Below, piece by piece: positions 1 through 6,822 of a DNA stretch of 64,000 nucleotides (its first letter is position 1; each line of letters opens with the position of its first letter). The stretch is from assembly GCA_964569385.1 (NCBI GenBank), contig CAZMUM010000027.1:1-64000 (forward strand). Reading direction: 5' to 3'. The stretch comes from JAADHX01 sp964569385. GTDB lineage: Bacteria > Actinomycetota > Acidimicrobiia > Acidimicrobiales > Poriferisodalaceae. The position numbers and the translations under genes were made by a program. The notes under the pieces are model-generated. The model was not told where the DNA came from. It ran no database searches and saw nothing but the letters and a program-made list of their open reading frames with translations.

Positions 1-384
1 GTGTCGTCGTCGGCCATGCGCGGTCTCCCTGAGTTGTCAGCGACGGTAGACGCCAAGGCTGGCTCGTGCACGATTGCTCACGCGGTGGTTGATCTCCGCG
101 TGGGAAGGAGACCCGTTCCACCGTGGAGAAGCGCACCCCGTTTATGGCGTTTCTCCACGATGGAACCCGATGCCGCGCCGGGCTGAAGGGCGTCCGGTGC
201 GGCTCGAAGGTGACCAGGTGTCAACAAGGAGTGACTGTACGACCACAAAGGGTGATCGTCAACTACAAAGAGTGAAATCTTTGAAGATATTCACCGTGAC
301 TGAATCGCGGCCGGGTTTCGCTTGGTGCGATGACAACAATTTCGCCTGCACCGGTTGGTGGTGCGGCTACCATTGGCCGTTCTT
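1..384. other. no convincing gene; imperfect inverted repeat
   Basis: No open frame here looks like a known protein. The only clear structure is an inverted repeat with 20-nt arms at 115-134 and 147-166 (18 of 20 positions pair) around a 12-nt loop. There is no T-tract after it, so a simple intrinsic terminator is not obvious. A short frame from base 1 to 186 could be the end of a gene that starts outside the window, but its composition is not persuasive. Confidence 0.5.
115..166. repeat. 20-nt inverted repeat (hairpin)
   Basis: Arm 115-134 pairs with arm 147-166 with two mismatches. The core GTGGAGAA / TTCTCCAC is perfect. The loop is 12 nt. Its role is unknown; a REP-like element or an RNA hairpin near the tRNA genes is possible. 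Confidence 0.6.
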
Positions 385-455
385 GGCGCCGTGGCCGAGT
401 GGTTAGGCAGCGGCCTGCAAAGCCGTGTACACCGGTTCGATTCCGGTCGGCGCCT
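385..455 (+). tRNA. tRNA-Cys (GCA)
   Basis: This 71-nt sequence folds as a tRNA. Acceptor arm GGCGCCG (385-391) pairs with CGGCGCC (448-454), followed by discriminator base T455. The D-arm is GCCGAGTGGTTAGGC-like, the anticodon loop carries GCA, and the T-loop is GTTCGATTCC. The 3' CCA is not encoded. It lies 135 bp before tRNA-Val on the same strand. Confidence 0.95.
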
Positions 456-590
456 CGATAAACGGGCGGGTGATCATTCACCCGCCCGTTGCGCGTCCAG
501 GGTTCAGTTCCATGCGCGGGTGACTTGTTCGACAGAACCTTGAATGTTGTGGTGGACCCGGGCCGCGAGGTGCTACCGTGATCGCCTCCA

Positions 591-664
591 GGGCCATTGG
601 CGCAGTTGGTTAGCGCGCTTGCATGACACGCAAGAGGTCACAGGTTCGATTCCTGTATGGCCCA
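591..664 (+). tRNA. tRNA-Val (GAC)
   Basis: This 74-nt tRNA has acceptor GGGCCAT (591-597) pairing with ATGGCCC (657-663) and discriminator A664. The anticodon stem CTTGC/GCAAG encloses a 7-nt loop with anticodon GAC. The T-arm contains GGTTCGATTCC. The CCA end is not encoded. Accessory genes start right after it, which makes this tRNA a possible old integration site, although no integrase or att repeat was seen. Confidence 0.95.
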
Positions 665-920
665 CTCCATAACCCCTGGTCATGACATCGCAGACTTCTG
701 AACCTCGGGTTGGGGCTGTCTTTATCCGGGACTGTTCGTCCATGGTGTCTGACACTCTTTCATCGGGAGATTGGCGGTTGATGTCGTCCGCCAGCTGCAA
801 TGGACCGAGGGCACTATGTGTTGCGTCTGCCGGTGTGGGTGATCGCCAGGTCGTGGTCTTCGCTGTTTCGTGGGTGGGAGATGTAGACGCCGTTTGGGCG
901 TAGTTGTGTGATCTGATAAC

Positions 921-1286
921 ATGGCATGCATGGGTGTCGCCGCAAAGCTGGTTCGAGAAGCTCGTCAATCGGCTGGCTTGACGATGTCGGAGTTAGCGGA
1001 GCGTGCTGGGACTTCGAAGCCAACGGTGTCGAGGTATGAGAACGGCCTAGTCGATCCTGGTGCTGAGACCTTGAACCGGCTGCTGCACGCCTGCGGCCAA
1101 CAGTTGCACGCTCGACCGTTGGTATTGCCGTCCTCGGCGGCGGAGCTGGCCGAGCGATTCGAAGGGCGAGATGGGCCAGACGCCGACGATGTGACCCGGA
1201 CGAGTGATGGTCGAGAGCTGCGCACTGCTGCCGATCTCGAAACGTTCGCTGCCGAGCTTCGGGCCGACGGGCTCCTTGCTAGGTGA
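921..1286 (+). CDS. XRE-family HTH regulator (antitoxin-type)
   Basis: This 121-residue protein has a Cro/C1 (XRE) helix-turn-helix at about residues 8-62, with the pattern LTMSELAERAG...KPTVSRYENG. The short C-terminal part (SAAELAERFEG...) matches small DNA-binding antitoxins found upstream of nucleotidyltransferase-like toxins in actinobacteria. An alternative start is ATG 930. Its stop overlaps a GTG (1283) by 4 nt, so it was translationally coupled to the next gene. That gene is now broken, so this may be an orphan antitoxin. The likely function is DNA-binding repression of its own operon; this is inferred from the family. Confidence 0.8.
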   Translation: MACMGVAAKLVREARQSAGLTMSELAERAGTSKPTVSRYENGLVDPGAETLNRLLHACGQQLHARPLVLPSSAAELAERFEGRDGPDADDVTRTSDGRELRTAADLETFAAELRADGLLAR

Positions 1287-1721
1287 TTGACCCGATCGAT
1301 GAGTACGGCGATCTCGACGAGACGAGCATCTTCCAAGAACCACCGCCGGCTCTGTGATGCCCTTCGGCAGATGGGCAATCCACGGCTGCGAATCGAGGGG
1401 GTCGATGATGAGGCAGTTGCCGATTTGTCGAAGCAGCTTCTCCATCCTGACTTCTTCGCTCGAACAGCGGCATCGACCTGGCGGACCGAGAGCGGCAGCA
1501 TCGATATCCTGAGCGATATTCTCGACCTCAACGGCCAGCCGGTTCCGTACAGCGACCTGCGTGCCCGAGCCACGTTCGCTCCGACGGGCGAACTCCGTAT
1601 CCCTGTCGCCTCGCTCTCCGACATCATCGATTCGAAGACGAGGGCCAACCGAGCGAAGGACCGAGACGCTCTTCCAGAGCTCCACGAACACCGACGAACA
1701 CAGCTCGGCGAAGATCCGTGA
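1283..1721 (+). pseudogene. broken nucleotidyltransferase-like toxin remnant
   Basis: A GTG at 1283 overlaps the regulator stop in GTGA fashion but opens only 24 codons (VIDPIDEYGDLDE...) before TGA at 1355-1357. From about 1338, another frame carries a recognisable C-terminal part of the MNT/AbiEii-like nucleotidyltransferase family: RLCDALRQMG, RLRIEGVDDEAV, STWRTESGSIDILSD, then DIIDSKTRANRAKDRDALPEL. The N-terminal part with the nucleotide-binding GS...DxD signature is missing. The simplest reading is an internal deletion of roughly 45-60 codons with a frame change. The family assignment is from recognition of the conserved C-terminal pattern. Confidence 0.65.
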
Positions 1722-2024
1722 TAGCCAACATCTTCGTCTTCAGCCCTAAGGGCTCGTAGGGCGGATCTGAGCTCGACCCTCGCCTTGTCCGCGAAGTTTC
1801 GTCCGGATGGCTAGACCTGAGGATCCTCAACAAGATGGAGAACTGTTTCGGCTCATACCTCATCTGCTGCCAGGTGAGGTCCGATCGATCACTAAGCCCC
1901 TCGACACAACCTACGTTGCACCAACGCGCAGCTTCGAGCCATGCCCGCTAGTTGGGTCTGCTGCGCCGACCGATTGGTTCGAAGATCTCGAACTGGCTCG
2001 TTCGCCGGCGGCATACTGAATGGT
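1722..2024. other. no gene seen
   Basis: About 300 bp without a convincing reading frame. It holds short overlapping frames of poor composition and may be decayed DNA between two toxin-antitoxin-type genes. Confidence 0.5.
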
Positions 2025-2249
2025 ATGACCGATGCCAGGACGACGATGAAGCTCAGCATCGAAAACCGCGAGCGGCTCCGAGACCTGTACCCCGACCTCT
2101 CCCTCGACGATGCCCTCGGCCCCCTGCTCGATGATGCCGAACCGGGCTTTTGGGCTCAGATGGAAACAGCGCAAGCTCAGTACGACGCACTGCCGGCCGC
2201 TCGCCGCCAGCGCATTGAAGCCCGTCGTCAGGCGTGGGACTCGGTATGA
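2025..2249 (+). CDS. small antitoxin-like protein
   Basis: A 74-residue acidic protein starts at ATG 2025, only 8 nt downstream of a CATACT hexamer that could be a -10 box, so the mRNA may be leaderless. The N-terminus TTMKLSIENRERLRDL resembles a ribbon-helix-helix strand followed by a helix. The C-terminal helix is rich in Arg, Ala and Gln. No toxin follows on this strand, so it would be an orphan antitoxin. The family is not certain. Confidence 0.5.
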   Translation: MTDARTTMKLSIENRERLRDLYPDLSLDDALGPLLDDAEPGFWAQMETAQAQYDALPAARRQRIEARRQAWDSV

Positions 2250-2324
2250 GGGAGTGGGATATCGTCGCTCGCACCTAGCACTGTAAACACAGTCGCGTTA
2301 CCGCCGCCGGCTGCATCTGCGCTC

Positions 2325-3077
2325 CTAACAACACTGGAGAACCACTGACGTCTTGTTGAAGTCTTCGCGGTCGAGGCTGCGACGGTCGATGACAAAATAG
2401 AGAATGCCGGAGTCGCCCCACATCCATCCGGCTTCGAGGTCGCTGTCGAGCTGTAACAGGACCACCCTGTCGGTGTCGTCAAAGCTGATTCCGGGCAGCG
2501 GCTGCTGGATGACCGTTGGCCAACCGCCAACCCGGTGAAAGACCCCCGGTGGAGTTTGCGGACCCGACAGCTGATGGTGCAGCGTGTCCAAGTCGGACTC
2601 GTAGTCATCGTCCAGGTCGGGTATCGGCACATGGTCCGGCTGGGGATAGGTGAGCATCTGGGTCAGGTCGACCGGCATCTCGATGAACACCAGCGCTTTA
2701 GCGGGCGCTTGAGTAACCCGACCTGTGCCATCGGGCGTATGGATGACTGCACATGCGCCCGAGCCGAACCCCTCGAACCCCCACGGTTGACGTTCAGCGT
2801 CGTAGAAGAAGTTGAGCACCCCGCCCGCTGGAAGGTCGAAACCGACATCGATGCCAGCCAGTTCGCCAAGATCGAGGACTAGGAGCAGCGACAGTGGCCG
2901 GTTTCTGATTCTCGGCCAGTCGACGCCATCGAGGACGGGCAGTCCACCGAAGTGGCTGGCAGACCCACCGTTGGCATGGGTCAATCGTGCCGCCGGTTTC
3001 AGCAGGTCGCAGAACTGGTCGGCCAGAGCCGATGGCAGCATCTCGCCGGCGATTGTTCTAACCGTGGTTCGGTCCAT
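2325..3077 (-). CDS. DUF1963 (YwqG-like) protein
   Basis: A 250-residue protein with the DUF1963 pattern. FGGLPVLDGVDWPRI lies near the N-terminus, a middle part lists short hydrophobic strands (LSLLLVLDLGEL), and the C-terminal GGWPTVIQ, LLQLDSD and WGDSGILYFVI motifs are typical. Function is unknown for the family. It stands alone on this strand; the next gene upstream is divergent. The C-terminal residues after SVVLQCC end normally at 2325. Confidence in the family is high; no reaction can be given. Confidence 0.85.
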   Translation of the reverse strand: MDRTTVRTIAGEMLPSALADQFCDLLKPAARLTHANGGSASHFGGLPVLDGVDWPRIRNRPLSLLLVLDLGELAGIDVGFDLPAGGVLNFFYDAERQPWGFEGFGSGACAVIHTPDGTGRVTQAPAKALVFIEMPVDLTQMLTYPQPDHVPIPDLDDDYESDLDTLHHQLSGPQTPPGVFHRVGGWPTVIQQPLPGISFDDTDRVVLLQLDSDLEAGWMWGDSGILYFVIDRRSLDREDFNKTSVVLQCC

Positions 3078-3097
3078 GAGATTGCCTCTATGTTGGT

Positions 3098-3499
3098 GTG
3101 GTGACGAACATAGGCAGACGGTGGGACATCGAAATCACAACCAGTGCCCCTACCGAGGACGGAACCGGGGTCCTCACGGCGCATTCGAACGTTGAGCGAT
3201 TGTTTGAACGCTTGCCGTACGGCCTAGCGGACCTCGACCCGACCTTCGCACCCAGCCTTGTTGAGGTGCAGGTCTCTGCCGGGGCCGCAACCGACGCTGT
3301 CACCGACTCGGGGCTCGCCTCGCTGGGGTTGCCGACATCGTTTCCGCTCGATTCGGACGGCGTTGTCATCGACCACTCAGCCTGCCAACCGATTGGTCAG
3401 TCAGCCTTCAACCAGGGACTCGACGGTGTCGCAGCCCGTTCGGCCGCGACGGGTGGAAGACAATCACCAATATGGTCGTTCCCGGACCGAGACTGCTGA
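3098..3499 (+). CDS. hypothetical protein
   Basis: An open frame of 133 codons begins at GTG 3098 (or 3101), divergent from the DUF1963 gene and 20 bp from it. The translation is acidic and moderately protein-like in the first 90 residues. The last 30 residues are rich in Ser, Arg and Ala and less convincing. I do not recognise it, and it may be non-coding. Confidence 0.3.
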   Translation: MVTNIGRRWDIEITTSAPTEDGTGVLTAHSNVERLFERLPYGLADLDPTFAPSLVEVQVSAGAATDAVTDSGLASLGLPTSFPLDSDGVVIDHSACQPIGQSAFNQGLDGVAARSAATGGRQSPIWSFPDRDC

Positions 3500-3575
3500 C
3501 CTGAACTTAGTTGTCTGTTGGTCGGCGGCGAATCAGCGTATGTTTGTCGCCATCTGCTGAATTTGGATGCACTAA

Positions 3576-4025
3576 ATGACTCCAGAACATAAAGAAGCCC
3601 TGGCTCGTGGCCGCGAGATCGCCACGGTTGTTAAGAGATATCTTTCGGCGCTTGAAGCGAACGCGCCACGGCGAGGTCGGCGACGAACAGCCGAATCCAT
3701 CCGGTCTCGCCTCGACACTATTGCTATCGAACTGGCGAAGGCATCGCCGCTAATCCAGCTTCAGCTAGTTCAAGAACGGATCGAACTCCAGGCCGAACTT
3801 GAACACCTTGAGGCTATCCCACAGGTCGACATGGCAGCCTTGGAGGCCGAATTCGTCGAATGCGCCTACGAGTACGGTGAGAGTAAGGGGATCAGCTACG
3901 CGGCATGGAGGGAAATGAACGTCGAAGCCAAGGTTCTAACGGCGGCAGGAATCCAAAGAACCCGACGTGCTAGCAGTCTCGTCAAAGCCAGCTCGCCGCA
4001 GCATCCAAGCTCGGTGACATCTTAA
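3576..4025 (+). CDS. conserved hypothetical protein, helical
   Basis: A 149-residue, strongly helical and charged protein starting MTPEHKEALARGREI. Residues 30-50 (RRGRRRTAESIRSRL) are basic, followed by a coiled-coil-like stretch (LQLVQERIELQAELEHLE). Residues 108-135 (ISYAAWREMNVEAKVLTAAGI) form a helix-rich end with a look of small DNA-associated actinobacterial proteins. Similar short proteins are common in actinobacteria and unassigned. DNA binding is an inference from charge only. Confidence 0.65.
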   Translation: MTPEHKEALARGREIATVVKRYLSALEANAPRRGRRRTAESIRSRLDTIAIELAKASPLIQLQLVQERIELQAELEHLEAIPQVDMAALEAEFVECAYEYGESKGISYAAWREMNVEAKVLTAAGIQRTRRASSLVKASSPQHPSSVTS

Positions 4026-4344
4026 CCAGATTGTCGGTCATGGCCCCTCCTATCTCCGGACGCGTCGATGAACACCATGACGCTGGCCTCGCGAGCGAGT
4101 TCGTGACCCGCTTAGGCCTCAGCGTCGATGAAGATAGAGTCGACAAAAATTGTGAACTCTGTTTCGGTCAGGCTGGTCGACCAGTAGCCGATCTCGCAGG
4201 GAGTGACGTTCGGGTCGGGGGTTGCTCGGCGAGGTTCAGGCACCATTAGTTGCCATGAAGCTCGTCGGCCTTACCTTCGATCCGTTTACGCAAAGCCAGC
4301 CCTCCCGAGTTCCACTGCTGACTTTAGAAACTGCGCTCGCAGCC
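4026..4344. other. intergenic, possible tiny ORF
   Basis: This 319-bp stretch separates the helical protein from the end of the GHKL gene. The only item of note is a 44-codon frame on the minus strand (4112-4246, MVPEPRR...DSIFIDAEA). It has no evident ribosome site and I do not recognise it. Nothing else is seen. Confidence 0.35.
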
Positions 4345-5868
4345 TCAGCGCATGTGACGGCGTACTCGGACGACCATGCGCACCATTTCTTCAGCGAGTT
4401 CTTCTGGTGCTGCCATGGGGTTGTTGTACACGACGTATTCCTTGGCGACGAGGGTTGCGAGATAGTCGAGCATGCCAGCCTCGTCGTCCTTGAGCATCAG
4501 GAAGTCGGGGTGATCCTGGTTGTACAACACGAGGCTCGCTTCGGGTTCGAAGCGGCTTCGGTCTCGACCCGGTGTTGGGTCGACCGCAACGCTCGGCAAC
4601 CGCTTCGCTCGGCGTCCCGAGGGTTTGGCGCTCTCGGGTACCGGTGGTGGCTGGTCTGGTCCTGGGTCGGGTGTTAGGTCGTCGATGGATGGGGAGGCGT
4701 CAGGGTCGTCACTATCTTCTCCCGATCCGCCTTCGCCGCCGTCTCCTGAGCCGCCCGATGAGTCGAGGCCGGACAACAAGCCGCCTTCGCCTTCCTCGTC
4801 GCCCATTGGTGTGCGCATCGGGTTGTCGAGATCGTCGAGTTCCTTGAGGACCCGACTGAAGATCTTGCGGATCTGGTCGCCCATACGATCTGCGGTGTCA
4901 CGATCGAGTTCGGCCCGAACCTTCTCGGCCATCGCCGCTATTGCGGGCTCGACCGATCTGACTGATTCGACGAAAATCGGCCAGGCTTCGTCGTCGCGCA
5001 GAATGGCCCTGCGACCCGCCGACTGCTTTAGAGCTGCGAACTGAATCCGGCCCGATACCTGATCGCCGATCCATGGAGGGCGATCGAACTCCTCCATATC
5101 GGTGAGATCGTCGATGATTGTTGTACCGGCCCGACCGACAACGGCTACCGAGCGGCTGGCGCCGGGAGGAGCGACGTAGATCGCAAACTCCAGTAGGCCC
5201 CAGAGTGTCTCGTGGGAGCGGAGAGGAACCTTGACGCCGTCGGGTTCCTCGGGTGTGACCAGCTCGCGTTTTGCGCCCTCGACCACCTCGATCTCGTACA
5301 TTCCCGCTGACAGGGCACTCGCTCGGCGTTGCCGAAGATACGAAACGATCTTTCGCTGGGTGACCATACGCAGCACCTCTTTGTCGAGGTGGCCTATGTA
5401 GACGCTGGTGCCCGGCCGATCGCGTGCCCGTCTTCGCTCCCGATCGATAGTTGCGTTCACCTCGCCGCGAGTGAGCTTCAGAACGTGAGACTCAGTTGAT
5501 CCAACCGCGCGAGAGACGATGTCGAGTTTGGCGCCAAGCTGCTGGAAGGCCAACATGCCGATGGCCTTCTCGCCAAGCGTCCGGTCGTCGCCAACTTTGG
5601 TGGAGTTGAACAGATTCTTGGCCACTTCTTCGAGGCGCTCAGGCGACATTCCGCGGCCACTGTCGTCGACGACGATGGTCGGATACTTGCCCCGTCGCCG
5701 CATGACGATACGAATGCGTTCGCCGTGGCGTTCAGTTTCGGCGTACTCATCTGCCGCGTTTGACACGAACTCGTTGAGAGCATCCTTGGGGTCCTGGTAA
5801 GTCTGGCCTGCAATAAGTACGGCCTTCTTTACGCTACCGATACGAAGACGAATTTTCTTTGGTGGCAT
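4345..5868 (-). CDS. GHKL (Hsp90/MutL-type) ATPase
   Basis: A 507-residue protein with an N-terminal Bergerat ATP-binding fold: N-box NEFVSNAADEY (residues 32-42), G1 DDSGRGM (68-74) and G2 GEKAIGM (99-105). It is followed by a transducer-like region to about 320, an acidic Gly/Ser/Asp/Pro linker (about 345-425) and a conserved C-terminal helical piece (LVLYNQDHPDF...YLATLVAKEY). There is no kinase H-box or response domain, so it is not a sensor kinase; MutL or MORC-like chaperone or DNA-remodelling ATPases are nearer. It lies 120 bp downstream of an SNF2 helicase/SWIM pair on the same strand. A role in DNA transactions or phage defence is an inference from context. Confidence 0.85.
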   Translation of the reverse strand: MPPKKIRLRIGSVKKAVLIAGQTYQDPKDALNEFVSNAADEYAETERHGERIRIVMRRRGKYPTIVVDDSGRGMSPERLEEVAKNLFNSTKVGDDRTLGEKAIGMLAFQQLGAKLDIVSRAVGSTESHVLKLTRGEVNATIDRERRRARDRPGTSVYIGHLDKEVLRMVTQRKIVSYLRQRRASALSAGMYEIEVVEGAKRELVTPEEPDGVKVPLRSHETLWGLLEFAIYVAPPGASRSVAVVGRAGTTIIDDLTDMEEFDRPPWIGDQVSGRIQFAALKQSAGRRAILRDDEAWPIFVESVRSVEPAIAAMAEKVRAELDRDTADRMGDQIRKIFSRVLKELDDLDNPMRTPMGDEEGEGGLLSGLDSSGGSGDGGEGGSGEDSDDPDASPSIDDLTPDPGPDQPPPVPESAKPSGRRAKRLPSVAVDPTPGRDRSRFEPEASLVLYNQDHPDFLMLKDDEAGMLDYLATLVAKEYVVYNNPMAAPEELAEEMVRMVVRVRRHMR

Positions 5869-5988
5869 GGGTACTCGGGGGTAGTGCGAGTGTCAGCCCA
5901 CATTAGGCGCGATTGCGCTCGACGAGTCCCAACACACCGCAGCTCAGCCGCGGCGTGTCGCTGTGAGACTCCGACCGACCGCAGTTGC

Positions 5989-6822
5989 TCAGTCGAGGTT
6001 GGTGAAGGCGTCGTACGCTGCTGCGACGATCTGCTCGACGGGCGTACCGAGCACGTCGATACCTATTGGCTCGAGGCGATCGAGGCCGATCGATGCCAGG
6101 GGCGGGTCGACAACCGCCGTTGCGTCTTCACCTCTGATTTCCACGAGGTGGTCGGGGATAGGTCCTGGCGGAAACGGCCACCACGGGGCCACATGATGGC
6201 CCGTCTCGGCGGAATCGGCAGGCGCGGAACGTAGCAGGTCGAGGATCTGCTCACGGGTCCGCCCACGCCAGGACAACACCAACCACGGATCCTCGTCGAG
6301 CTTGTCGGCAAACACATACAGAACAGCGGCGATGTGCTTGCACGGGACGGCATCGTCTGGACACGTGCAACTGGTTCGCAGTGTCCGCCAGGTTGGCGGC
6401 AGAAGCGGCACTCCCAAGTCATCGAACACGTCGACCAGTTCGGCCGGTACCTCACCACCCGCTAGCGCCGCGACCATGCCAATGTTGGTCGACAGCGCTT
6501 CGTCTATCGAGTCCCACTGCGCGTCGGTCAGCTCGGTGACCCGGATGGTAACCAGATACGGGCGAGACCGCGACCCCTGGACCTGGGCAGAAATCAGACC
6601 CATGGCGACGTCGAGTTCGATGACTTGTCCTGCCCGTGCGTAACGCCGCCCACGCTGCATACGTCCACCTAAACCGTAGGACTCGAGTACCTCGACAAAG
6701 TGTTTCGACCACCACTGGGTGGCCATCTCGCCGCGGCGATGCGACGTGGCGAGACCGCCTTGCACGGGAATCGGCTTCGACTCGGGGAATCGCTGCCATC
6801 GATTGTCGAACCGGCGCGGCAT
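5989..6822 (-). CDS. SWIM zinc-finger protein
   Basis: A 277-residue protein with a SWIM motif CTCPDDAVPCKH: C152, C154, C161 and H163 are the predicted zinc ligands. The N-terminal half (WWSKHFVEVLESYGLGGRMQRGRRYARAG) is typical of actinobacterial SWIM proteins encoded with SNF2 helicases. The start ATG shares one base with the helicase stop (TGATG at 6824-6820), so the two are translationally coupled. It probably acts as a DNA- or protein-binding partner of the helicase; this follows from the conserved pairing, not from a known assay. Confidence 0.9.
   Translation of the reverse strand: MPRRFDNRWQRFPESKPIPVQGGLATSHRRGEMATQWWSKHFVEVLESYGLGGRMQRGRRYARAGQVIELDVAMGLISAQVQGSRSRPYLVTIRVTELTDAQWDSIDEALSTNIGMVAALAGGEVPAELVDVFDDLGVPLLPPTWRTLRTSCTCPDDAVPCKHIAAVLYVFADKLDEDPWLVLSWRGRTREQILDLLRSAPADSAETGHHVAPWWPFPPGPIPDHLVEIRGEDATAVVDPPLASIGLDRLEPIGIDVLGTPVEQIVAAAYDAFTNLD

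Noticed and set aside
591..664. Prophage or ICE attachment site at tRNA-Val
   Set aside because: No integrase gene and no repeat of the tRNA 3' end were found in the window.
965..1691. Long minus-strand frames of over 200 codons
   Set aside because: They are shadows of the XRE gene and toxin remnant in GC-rich DNA; their composition (Ser/Arg-rich) is not protein-like.
4222..4677. 151-codon plus-strand gene
   Set aside because: It lies mostly antisense to the conserved C-terminus of the GHKL ATPase.
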